The notes under the pieces were generated by a model. The model ran no database searches and had not been told where the DNA came from. It worked only from the letters and a program-made list of their open reading frames with translations. Shown piece after piece: positions 40,443 through 59,957 of a stretch of DNA of 64,000 nt. The translations under genes and the position numbers were made by a program. This stretch comes from Glandiceps talaboti (taxonomy: Eukaryota > Hemichordata > Enteropneusta > Spengelidae), in NCBI RefSeq assembly GCF_964340395.1, contig NC_135560.1:14171098-14235097 (forward strand), read 5' to 3'. Every line of letters begins with the position of its first letter. Position 1 is the first letter of the stretch.

Positions 40443-42621
40443 GGAATTCGAGTATCTGAAAAATCAATCAGTAAACGCTGAGAAACCTCAGAATTCTGCA
40501 TATTTTCTATACTATGGAAAAAATCGAAAACTGTTTCATGAAAAATTCTCTAAGTTGTATTCATCCGAGTCTTTCTCAATGATCATCGTACATCGTTATA
40601 GTCGGAAGTAATATAACACTCACCATACTGTAGACACCTAGACTCATCTCCCGGATTCTTCCTCTAAATAATTAATTTAAGAAAGATTTTCAAGTTGTCG
40701 ATGAGATGAATAATGGCTGACAACAAGCTGGGGAGTTCGTGCATGGAATGTTAGTTGCTGTCGTAATTTAAAGACCGAGTTATATAAGTTCAATGTAAAT
40801 AAAATATCACACAGAATAATAAATATTCGTAATTTTTTGCATTTTTGGATGGTAAACGATATGCTTGTGTATTCTAATACAGTGGGTTTAAATTCTTAGG
40901 TTGAAATACGAAACCTTTCTAAACGTAGAACGCTGGAGTGAGAGTATCAAGTTAGTACAGTCGGCAATTGAGTTTGATATTGTCTGTCTATCTGCCTGAC
41001 CTGTCTATGACCTTTGTGGAACTAAGTGTAGAGACAATCAGGTGTTTTATAGTATATACTACAATTTACTAGAGCTTACAATTAATCAATACCTTTGATG
41101 TATTGCTGATGTATGATCGGTCCAAAAACTGACAAATCCGACGGTGAAAACAACATAAGTAAAATTAGACAAGAACCTTGGAAAGTATTCAATTTCTTCG
41201 GAGTTTTTGAAGGGATGTTTTTTTTATTTTTTTGTTTACAGTAAATTGATTTTTTTAAATTTTGTCTCGTCTCTCTATCTATCTAAGTTAACTTCTGATC
41301 AACAGACCATCATCGGTACTATGTCCTCTTTGAAACTTTGTGAAATACATCAAATTAGATAACCACGTTCTTTCCATGTAGCTATGTTGTATACATTCAT
41401 AGATACGACATGATGTGTACGTTGTGTTGATGCCAAGTTACAACTCAGACCACTATAGAGACAGACTGTCTTTTTAGTAGTCTGAGGTTGCAAACAAGTT
41501 TTGGTTTGCTATGTATATACATGTACTTATTTTGTATACTGATTTTAGCCGAAAACAGGGTCTCGATATAGTAACACGTTACACATAACTAGAAGCATTG
41601 GGCGTCCAAACTTAATTGATTGTTTTGTTTACGAAAAACAAGTTAATAAGTAAGATATACATATATATAGACTCTCACAAACATACAGTAGTACACAGTA
41701 CATGAAAACACGGCATACCAACATCTATTGACGTCATTTTTCTGTGTACAAGTAGTCACTGTACGTTTATACGTCTATTGTTTATAAGAGTGGCACAGGC
41801 ACAAACAAGAATGGAAATAAGGAACACATTGTCAAAAGCGTGTAATAGAATTTCTAAATATACCTGTGTTTATACAACCCCATGTAACCATGTCCGTGAG
41901 TGAAAATGAACAAGAAAAAATCCTTTAAGTAAATGCTGTGGAGCTGGAAAGATATACTCCTTTGGTTGAAGAACACACTGCCTGGTGTACATTCTATTTA
42001 GCTTTAATAAAGTTTGCTACTTTACGTTGCATAACAACGCTTAACTATCGACGTTGGAGAAAGACGTCTATGGCTTAGCAGAATACATTATTTTGAGTTA
42101 ATTTGTCCGTTATAGACAAGTGACTCCGCTTTAATTCTGTCACTTATCGGCGTAGGTTAAGTTGTTTATCTTCGTCAGATAGCGCACCTGTCATTAATAA
42201 ACGGATCATGGTTCGATCATCACGTGGAAGTTCACTGTTCGTCAGATCTAGAGTAGTTACCTCGCCGGACGTATGACCTTCGATGGTAAACTATTAAACA
42301 GACTTATTGAAGTGCATGATACACCTTCAAGTTTTAACCAAATGAAATATCTGGTTTAATCTAGAGTGCATAATCATTTTTGAATGATATCCTACGAACA
42401 AGTTAAAGCGAATTCAAATATTGCAAAATGGTATATCTTGAAATGAAAAATGTCAAGTCACCCTTGAAGTTTTGAATTTTCGAATTGGTACTATTTCACG
42501 AAATTAAATGTCTTTCAGTTATGTAAGAGATGTCTGTGTGTTCACTATCTCGTTCGTGACCATGCTTTCGATGTGCTACTGTAACATATACATGTATAAT
42601 GATATGCACGATGTCTGTTGT

Positions 42622-42645
42622 ACCATGGATGTATACATCCATGGT
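42622..42645. repeat. Perfect 24-bp palindrome
   Basis: ACCATGGATG-TATA-CATCCATGGT is exactly self-complementary. TTGTA occurs directly on both sides of the inner 22 bp (42618-42622 and 42645-42649). Confidence 0.85.
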
Positions 42646-42860
42646 TGTAGCAAATGAATTGTTACATATACATCGTATATCAGCAATTGCGGACAGTGAC
42701 GTGCTTGTGCGGACATTGAATATTCTTTGCTTATTTCGTCTCTGGACGATCCAAAATTGTTAATGCAGATAATTTACGACTCCACAAGCCACAGGTGTTA
42801 CTGTTTGACCAGCGCTAGGTGGAGTGCTGAGCCTTGTAATCGCGTTAGGTACCCGGCTAA

Positions 42861-42874
42861 GTCGCCATGACGAC
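42861..42874 (+). promoter_or_regulatory. RFX X-box upstream of SAXO gene A
   Basis: GTCGCCATGACGAC fits the X-box consensus RYYNYYATRRNRAC at every position and lies 340 bp before the proposed start codon of a ciliary gene. RFX factors drive ciliary genes across animals. Binding itself is inferred. Confidence 0.5.
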
Positions 42875-43213
42875 ACCAGTGGGGGCGTAGTGCATATATC
42901 AAATAGACTGTGCAGAGTGCCTGTCAGCAAAATCGATATTTAGAACAATTGATCAATGTCATTTAGACCCTGGTATGCGCTGACGATTGTAGTCTAGAAC
43001 AAAGGGAACAGATATAATTTGTGAGTTGACTGTAGAGAAAAAACTGCTCAACTTCAGCTGAAAATCCAGCCTGATGGTCCTGTATATACACGTCACATGA
43101 GAACATCACCACCAACCACCTGTTGCAACAACATAGGTACGACTTTTCTTCAAATCCAGCGGTGAAGTGATAAGACTGTACCTGGTTAATTTTGACAGAT
43201 CACAGTGGTTATA

Positions 43214-51182
<7,969 letters not shown>

Positions 51183-52107
51183 CTTATACTTTATGAACTA
51201 TTTTGTACATATATTAAGTAAAAACTTTATATACGAGGCGCATGAGCCTACTAATACTACGGCTCGTTTTGCGACGATGACTTGATGATGTTCATTATAC
51301 AACTGCATCTCCAACTATTATTTTCATATATACACCCGCATTCACATTCAAACCAGGCCACATTAGTCCGTTGTTAGGGGCAATGTGGTATTTAAGAATG
51401 TTAACTTTCGCCTTATCAAATTCCGTCCTTAATCTGTAAAATATGTGTGTGTTTATATATTTGTTTTTTACTAACAGAAAATGCTGAATGGAAATGTAAA
51501 TACGGTTCAGGAGATATGTGACTATGACCGCCAGTGTATTGTCTCATCACAATGCGTTTATATACACCATTTGCAAATCAACTGAATTTAATTGACAACT
51601 ATAAAATTGAAATACCTCCACATGAATTTTAGAAATACGAGGTATTAAAAAAAATCAGTTTGTATTATGTCCAAGGTCCAATCCAGGCTTCAATATAATT
51701 ATGTTGTGTCTTGACTAGCTTAGAAACAAATATTTTAACGAGTTGTCCTCTGGAAATATTGGATGTTATACTTGTTACAACAAAGTCCCAGGGCAAAAAT
51801 AATACTTATTTATGCATGTTTTGAGCGTAGAAGGAATCGTATACCCGACATAGATTGACATTCGTTGTCATAACGAACAAATTATCACGATCTCTCATTA
51901 TTTACATTGTATTTTTGAAGAGATTTTCCACACCTCACAGGTTTGATAAATAATATTCTATTTTTTTGAGATTGTACATACGTGAACGAATGTAAGAATT
52001 TTACTAATACTATGTAGATAAATACTATTCTGTTTAGCGCTAGATCTTATAACTGTCTAATAATATTCTTTTACGTCTTACAGAATTTTATATTGAGTAT
52101 TTCTCGA

Positions 52108-52108
<1 letters not shown>

Positions 52109-52138
<30 letters not shown>

Positions 52139-52248
52139 TGTATGTATGTATGTATGTATGTATGTATGTATGTGTGTGTATGTGTGTGTGTATGTATGTA
52201 TGTATGTATGTATGTATGTATGTATGTATGTATGTATGCATGCATGTG
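52109..52248. repeat. (TATG)n microsatellite
   Basis: About 33 TATG units with a TGTG-rich interruption near 52173-52190. Confidence 0.95.
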
Positions 52249-53349
52249 CGTACGTACTCAGTGTGTGTGTGTGCGTGTTCATGTGGATGGTTGATTATGA
52301 TTGTGTCTCTGATAAGAATTTCGAAAGCACATGATGTACACGCACGTGTAAGTTCATGACCGCAATTTCTAGCTATTCTGGCATTCACTTTGTACAAATG
52401 TCAGTCTTCCGCGTTTTATGCTGTTATTTTAATTGTACTGTTCACATTCGGCGGACAAACTCATTTATTGCAATTTTCATTAGTAGTAGGTGAAAAGAGA
52501 AATAGAATAATATTGTTTTGACCTTTGAAAGAAACAAGAAGCAAGAAACACAACGTAGACTACAAAAGAAACTACATCTACTCTAAAAATATATAATTAC
52601 AAGAAAGTAATTAAATCTCCTGATTACCAATGTTTCACTTAAGTTGTTGGCGGCAAAATCAGATAATCTTTGAGACAATGTATTATAACTGACAGCACCT
52701 CAGAGATAATATGACCAACATATATAGTGGCCGAACCCTGTCGTTAAAAGTGGGCGATTCCTTTGTTTTTTTTTTGTAGCCGACCCTCACTTTCAACTTG
52801 AGACTGTTAAAACTGGGTACGACAACGTTTGTTTATCCTTGACCTCTCAATCCTACATGAAAGACGAATGAACGTTTATTGTGTGAAATACTAAAAATTT
52901 TCATGCTTAGTTGCTAATGATCTAACGAGATGAAAACTTTAAAAATCTTTTCAGTCTTCAGTTTTCACCGAACTTCGATTTTTAAAAGACACGATTTTAA
53001 CATGTCAATACCCCATTGATTCTCCACATTAAAATAGGCGTCTATACCTGTTTATGTGCAATTTTACGATTGATCGGCTTTTAAAAGGATAGTGTGTGAA
53101 ACAGATAATGAAAAATTAAAATAATGAATGAATAATTAAGGACATGAATAGATTAATGACATTGTTGTTGATTAATTAATTAATAATTACAAAGTATTGT
53201 CTCGTCCACAGAGAAGACAGTCACTAGACGTGTGTTATTCAATACGTGTTAGTTAGTCGTAGAGCTGTCAAACAACAAGGTCTCTTCCACAAGAACTCGC
53301 TAAAATTACAGAAATAATTTCAGTTTTCCTTTGGTTTTCTGTGGGTATC

Positions 53350-53363
53350 ATGCAAATTTGCAT
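53350..53363. promoter_or_regulatory. Palindromic double octamer (POU-like site)
   Basis: ATGCAAATTTGCAT is a perfect palindrome made of two overlapping octamers (ATGCAAAT), the sequence bound by POU/Oct factors. It is isolated in intergenic DNA; function is unknown. Confidence 0.3.
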
Positions 53364-55985
53364 ATGTGGTGACGTATGTATCCAATACAGGTAATCCTAT
53401 CCCATAGTAATCACGGTACTTGCCGTCATTCCCTTTCCAACCCAAACATGGTAGCGTTAACAACAGCATTTATTCGGAAAGCGAATTCACCGCTCATACA
53501 ATGTGCTTCTAGCCACTTGACAAGCAGAGGACAAGGACTCTAAGGCTTTTATAAATAAAAAATAAGAAAAGGAGATACGCGCCCATTTTATTGATCAGAT
53601 GCTACTCTGACCTGTGTTTCCATGGATACCTGCATTGTCAAAGGCCAACCAACCAGGACATTATGTCTGCAATACAATAAACAGAGAGAGTGTGTTCGTC
53701 GGACTGAATGCATGGATACGGCCAGCCAACGGAGGTAAACTAAGAAAACAAACGCGGGATATTATTACAAAATCGTTTCTAATTTCCGTGGAAAAATGTC
53801 GGCAGAAAATAGGTAAGGCTGGTAATGTTTATATGTCGCGATTGAAACGTTTATCAGTGTGTACAGATATCACATCTGCCACCGTAGTGACAACAAAATG
53901 GCGCGTGACTTTTTTTCTGTAACTACAGTATGCTATGTGATCCAGAAAGCCCTGTGTAGCCTTTCTAGTCATGACGGAAAAAAACCCAGTAAGTTTCCTT
54001 CGAAGTTAAGTAAGACATTTCAATGTTTATGCATGACTGTTCCACAGTACGACAGAGAGCTATGGTTGTAGCCTGTGGCGATGTGTCATTACAAAAAAAT
54101 AAGAAAACAAGTGAAAGTAACAGACCGATTGCCGTTCTTATTCTTGGGAGAAATGTTTAACAAATTCTTAAGCGAATACACCAGCGAGATATTTAATTTT
54201 GTTGTTATTTTTCTGATAAATGTATGTTGTAGTTTAAAACAACCTACCGAAATCAAAGGGTCACGTAAGGTCATTTAAAATCAATAGGGTTTAGTGTCAT
54301 TCGTGTGATTCTTTTGCGTAAAATGTTTACAGTTAGTTTGTCTCGAGGTGTTTTTATAACCTTACAGAATCCAATAAAGATATGGTCGATGCATTTTACA
54401 TTGTAACGCTGCGCTAGATTTAAAACCGTGGTCACACGTCTGGAATAATATGCATAAAGATGGGTAATTAACAGAAACGGCTGTGGCATGAAATATCCAC
54501 TGACGGTATTACAATGTCATGCAACTACACTGAATGCCAGCTTTTCAGTGAATTGAAAGGTGATATACAATACCTATACAACGTCAATTTTGACTCTTTC
54601 ACCTTCGCTATTGACTACGTTTACTATCACAAAATTTCGATTCAATATAACCGTTTTCTCAATCAGTAAGTGTATTGAACTAGAGCCCAAACATTGTGTA
54701 AAGCTGTGTCTATGCCGCCTGGCGATTATTCAGAGATGTTTCGCGCATCTTAATGATATTGGATAGACTCAAACAAACATTTCAATCAAAAATCCAGTTA
54801 ACGTGTCAGATTTTATACGCTCACAAATTAACTTGTGAACAGAAAAAAAGAACATTGAGATAATTTGTAAGCTGATGACCATACACATTAATATATAATT
54901 AGACTGTAGCACATGTATTGATCGCCAACCAAAACGAATAAATATATTTTTTTTATTGCCACATAGTATAATCCACACAATGCATGACGTAGAATGTATC
55001 GTCGGGTTTATGTAGTATAACAATCGTAACTATCGACTTTGAATATCGATAGAAAAAATAGCTATGTTTTAACTACGTGATTTTGACTGAAGTGCTATAT
55101 TCCTGTAAGACGACACTCAGACATACCACACAGCGAACACCTCGATACGGCATCTCCATCCACCGTGCAAATAACTAAAACTAGGTTTAGTCTGACAAAA
55201 AACCTAATACGACTTTCTAAAATAACAACAAAACAATGCTATGCATCCCAGTTAGTGGCAGCTCGAATTATCCACAGAGTATAGCGAAAACATGGAACAC
55301 AGATGGAAAATGGACCTCATTTTCCCACACTATATAGGAATCGTGTCAATATGGAACATATGTGGCAAATGTATACACGTTCGACCAAAACTCATTAAGG
55401 GTAGTCAAGCTGTCACATATTTAGCGATATTCATTTTTGTGTTTACTGCATGGATTTCCTGACTAACCAGACATTTGCCAATATTAAAGTTGTATTAAAA
55501 CTTTTATAGAAAAACACACCTTTGTAATTAAGTTTATGAATGACGTTGACATACAGGTGTGGTATGCACGTTCGGAATTTTCATAACGAAAGTTGTAACA
55601 TTTCGCCGTGACGAAGATTTCGCTTGATGATTTCAGACGTCGGATGTGTGTTCGGATGTTGATGTTGACAAACCTCGCCCTATGTTGGTGAATGTTGGTT
55701 CAATTTCTAATGACATCATCAGAATGACAGCAAGAACGCTCGTAGAACCCGTGGATAAATATCTCAAACATCAACCACCTTGAAGTCTTTAGGGAGAGCA
55801 AACACACCCAAAACGACAACAACCATGGCCTTTAGACACTGAAGGAGATGTGAATTCATCACTTTAACAATACCCACGACATCGGTTATCAACATTTTGT
55901 ACAGAGAACACGCCGTAACCACCTGGATACTCAAACACCGTTACCATCCCTAGGGTATAAACAACTTTGCTCGAAAGTTACGTCT

Positions 55986-56840
55986 CAGAGGAGGCTGGAA
56001 GGGGTGCAGAGCATGATGGGTAAAAATAACTGCGAAAGCTCATTACGCAGTGAGCCTCCATTGTGTACGCTTGTGAACGTACGTTTACAATGGTGGCTGG
56101 CTCAGTGGTCACCAGCCGTACGCGTAGTTTGGGGCATCAACTCACCGTAACTTTCACAATAATTCATCATATTGGATACTATAAAAGCGAACATTTCGAC
56201 TGATATTTCTCCCTCCGTGCTAGTAGAATCGATTTTGGAATTATTGATAGGAATACTGTGATTTTTCGTGAAGAATACTTGACCCCGCCGAGGTCGTAAA
56301 TTTCGGTCCGGTTTTTCGCCCGTTTGTAGTTTCGCCCAAAATTTACAAAATTTTGCAAAAGAGATGGATTCTTGTGTACTTTTAAATGGCTATAGTTAGA
56401 AATAGACAAGGTCTACTCAAGATTTGCAGTAGAAAGTGGGTGATCCGCCCCGGAATCGAAGGTGACCTCCATTGACAAGTGATGTGACGTGACAATGCAA
56501 ACACTGTGAAACAGGCGAGTTTCTCACAACTTGCTGAACTACTACTGTAATTTAAATCACCGTGCACACCCAATTTCATCATTGACCCTACACGAAAGGG
56601 TATATGATTTCGCACATGTTTGAGATATTTTCAAGTAACATGTAACTTGCAAATTCGATATCACCCTGCAATCGTGTGTAATAGTGACACCAGAATGAAG
56701 GCAACTCGGGTAAGCAGGTCGTATTTTTGAGTGCAGTGTCCCAAGTACAGCTCCTCAACTTATTCAGTCTAGCTCAGTAGCTGACTAAAACGTTAGATGT
56801 CTACCTTCCAAAATACAAACATTTGCTCAAAAAAATATAA

Positions 56841-56871
<31 letters not shown>

Positions 56872-58172
56872 ATACAACTACAACAAGACTTCGGCCTTTG
56901 TATTTTAAAGTTATATATTGCCACACATTGTGCGAGTCTCTCAGTTTCGCATATTTTAATCCGACATGGTTTTGCTCGTCTGGCAACATACATGTAGCAA
57001 AATGTGCTCAGGCTACGCAAATTGTGGTAACGTATGATGAGTATTTTTGATCATATAAGCATTGCGAAATATTATATAACTAGCAAGGTAGATGTAATAT
57101 ATGTAATTTTGAGCTGGAATGGCGAGATTTGATATTTTGAGTGACTAGCATGAAAGCCATGTGAAGAGGAAAATATTCACTATGTGGATCCGTAATACGA
57201 GTGCTTTCTTGACATAAAATAGGCCTTGGAGGTCTCAATTGTTTATCATACAAATGTGTAATACATGACGTTGTTGTACATCAATTTTTTTAACAATTAG
57301 TTTGTAAGATGTAAGCTAAATTATTTCTTTAGCTATCATCAGGGGGTAGGAAAGGGGTTTACGTTAAATTACATTCAGGTCTTTTTCTCACAAGCAAGAC
57401 ACATTTATAGAAGGCAACACAGAGATGGTTTAATACGAGACAAAATGTAACAACTAACATGAAGAACAGAAGAAAGTCCAGATTTGGCACAGCAAATCGA
57501 CTAGCGATAGCGACGAATCTGAAAATAAACAGAAAAATGTCTTGATAAGAGTGAAAAGGACAAAATTTTAAGGATACAAGAGGAAATGCTGACAATTGGA
57601 TTAGTGTTACGTGTAACGATCAATGCACGACACGAGAGTGTCAATAAACACGTCCGGCCAGCAAGTGTAGGACAGCCGTCAATGGCCAAGCCACTTTGCG
57701 TGTTATATGCACGCACAATGGGTCGCCATCTTGAAAACATCGAAATTCAACAAAAAGTAGTGACAATTTACGCACATTATAAATTGGGGTATTGGGAAGA
57801 TCCCTGCAGAACCATGAAATTCATGACCGTAATTAATAGAAAAGTGACAAAAGCATACATAGAAACATAATTTTGTGTTAAAACGACCGAGGTGAAAACC
57901 CCGGAAATGTAGATATCGATAACATTGACTTGTCGAGTACCAAAGTTTGTGTTCGTTTTAGATACACTAAACATACTGAAAACACGATTTCCATGTTGCA
58001 TGACACTTGTAATGGTCATTTTAAAAAATAGTGATCGTCTGAACGAAAGACTAATGACGCAAATGGGAATAAAACGGATAAAAGAATGAGGTACTCACCG
58101 AGGTCATCAGCGTATGCGCTATCGCGAAACGGTCACATGGGTGTCACGTGAGACCCCTTCCAGCCTCCTCTG
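55986..58172. mobile_element. hAT-type DNA transposon, non-autonomous, with 8-bp TSD
   Basis: The left end CAGAGGAGGCTGGAAGGGGT (55986-56005) is repeated exactly, inverted, at the right end (58153-58172). The 8-bp sequence TTACGTCT directly flanks both sides (55978-55985 and 58173-58180). A 20-bp perfect TIR starting CAG with an 8-bp duplication is the hallmark of hAT elements. The 2187-bp interior has no open frame resembling a hAT transposase; it holds an (AATA)n repeat and a subterminal hairpin (about 56060-56097). It is therefore probably non-autonomous. The perfect TIR and TSD suggest a fairly recent insertion. Confidence 0.88.
56838..56874. repeat. (AATA)n microsatellite inside the hAT element
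   Basis: About nine AAAT/AATA units. Confidence 0.9.
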
Positions 58173-58778
58173 TTACGTCTCAAAAGTTTGTCATACTAAA
58201 CATAACCTCAAAATTCGGTTTAAAAAAATCTATTTGAACGAGGTCTGACTAGTGCCCGGTAGACACTATTAAAACAGTTCTCAAGGGTTTCAACTATGGA
58301 CAATTATATTGAGTAAACGTTAAAAGAAACCGAAATATTTCTAAAGAGATTGAACTATGAACTTTTACGTAGTGTTGAGATTGTACAAAGAGTCTTGGAA
58401 GCTTTATCGAACAACGCCTATAGCCTATAATGGCCACTCTCTTGCTAGGTACATTGTATTTGGTGTAAACACACACATATATATATTATATAGGCTTATC
58501 GGGGTAATATTCTCAACATCATACGGTGCTTACTACATTGTAAATTGTAATTTGTACATCAAATTAATAATTGAAAGACCGAGCAAATTCGTTATACACA
58601 ATCATATTTAGCACAGAGAGTGATACATATGCTCAAAGCAGTACACTGTGCATAGGTTACAAACCAGTCCGTTTGCCGCGCGCAATATGGAAATCGAATT
58701 TACAGGAAAAAAACATGATAGTCAAATCCCGATAATTATAGCGAAATATTCATATAATTTAACTTCAAGGGTCGAATC

Positions 58779-59520
58779 GTTACAATGGTAACATTTTTTG
58801 AAAGGATTAAAATATTCATCAAACATACAATCGAATGTTTTCATATCAGTTGCCATAGCAACAATAATGCCCATGTTAACATAATGCATGAGAACACAGA
58901 AGTACATATATATTGATTAGCTTCTCTCGTGTCACACACAGTCGGCCTTGAATATCGTAATTGTATTTCTGTTTATCAATTGCCTACTTCAAGTATATGA
59001 GAAGTTTGGCTATCTGTACGTTCAGTAATTAAAGAGGGAACTAGGTCGACTGTTGTCATAGAAACGGAGTTACAGCCGCGCTTTAACGCAGTGGGTATCT
59101 ATGTCATTCGCATACAAGGTGTACATACCCTTTATGTGTAGTGTTGACTGGTTGAACAACGGTTGTTGTCACGCTATCAACTATGCTGACGTCATTGGCG
59201 AGTGTTTGTACAGAGAGCCTATAGCTATCCATGTCTTGTACACAGTACAACAGAGACGTTCAGAGTGTGTATCTATTGTATTTGGGCAAGTTAAAACCAA
59301 TTGACCTCCGGGGTGACCTTTTGTCACACTAAATTCACTCTCCATTGTCGAGGACTTAACTCTGCCGGTGTATGATATAAAGATACAAACCGGCGATCAA
59401 AGCGTTCATTGCCATGGTTACAGACAAATCTTTGATTGCCATGGTTATATAGAACAAAGCTTTGATCATAGACAGTGGGGGTGGAATCTCCACTGTCTAC
59501 GCTTTGATTGCCATGGTTAC
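58779..59520. promoter_or_regulatory. Cluster of RFX X-box motifs upstream of SAXO gene B
   Basis: Six sites. 58849-58862 GTTGCCATAGCAAC and 59052-59065 GTTGTCATAGAAAC fit RYYNYYATRRNRAC fully. 58779-58792 GTTACAATGGTAAC has one mismatch. ATTGCCATGGTTAY occurs at 59408, 59435 and 59507; on the other strand it reads GTAACCATGGCAAT, one base off consensus, while the 59435 copy is weaker. The last copy ends 312 bp before the first firm exon of gene B. RFX control is inferred from motif and gene family. Confidence 0.55.
59469..59499. repeat. Small hairpin between two X-boxes
   Basis: TAGACAGTGG and CCACTGTCTA are exact inverted arms separated by 11 bp, between the 59435 and 59507 X-box-like copies. 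Confidence 0.75.
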
Positions 59521-59831
59521 TGAACAGTTTTGGCACTGACCATATTATACCCAAATGATTGTTCAAATCACGGTATTTACAACACTTTTCTCTATCATTT
59601 CATTAAGTAATATCAATGTATTTATGTATTTGAATACTTTTCTGTGTATCTCATTTCAATAATTGCGAACAATCAAGGCGTTTCACTTGTTCTATAAACC
59701 TCAATTCAAAAACAAATTCCAATTATTGACAAGTTCTTTTGTTGATTCAAAGACATCACAAAATATGATAGAGTGATAGTGGTTGCTGATATCGTACACC
59801 ATGAGTAATTATTGATGGTTTTTACTTGCAG

Positions 59832-59957
59832 TGGAGGGCTTGGTACACCCAGTATGACTGGTGGAACAGACGGCGTACCAATGTTCTACAGTCAGTCTCT
59901 ATACTCCAACAACAGAATATACAAGGGAAAACCGCTCAACAGACTCACCATTTACAC
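59832..59957 (+). CDS. SAXO: SAXO gene B first firm exon
   Basis: Acceptor tttacttgcag; donor GTTAGT. Encodes GGLGTPSMTGGTDG to YKGKPLNRLTIYT, and the module RLTIYT|RDYTPKE is completed only by splicing to 60532, which supports both borders. ATG 59854 (MTGGTDG) is a possible start. A read-through frame past 59957 is intronic. Confidence 0.75.

Larger units (their letters stand above)
38925..42860. other. Intergenic region between CHPF and SAXO gene A
   Basis: No exon-like sequence was recognised. Contents: a 65-bp tandem repeat (39740-39894), the GTAT/CTAT array (40102-40441) and a perfect palindrome (42622-42645). Confidence 0.6.
51183..55977. other. 3'UTR of SAXO gene A and intergenic DNA
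   Basis: No exon was recognised. A possible ATTAAA poly(A) signal lies at 51644-51649. Contents: the TATG array (52109-52248) and a 14-bp POU-like palindrome (53350-53363). A near X-box GTTTCCATGGATAC is at 53616-53629. Confidence 0.5.

Noticed and set aside
40011-40611. Long Tyr/Val/Cys/Met-rich open frames on both strands
   Set aside because: They are translations of the GTAT/CTAT microsatellite, present in several frames at once. The same applies at 52.1 and 60.1 kb.
59101-59304. Open frame MSFAYK... as first exon of SAXO gene B
   Set aside because: Its donor-like site after AAG would be phase 0, whereas the next exon needs phase 2; no family resemblance.
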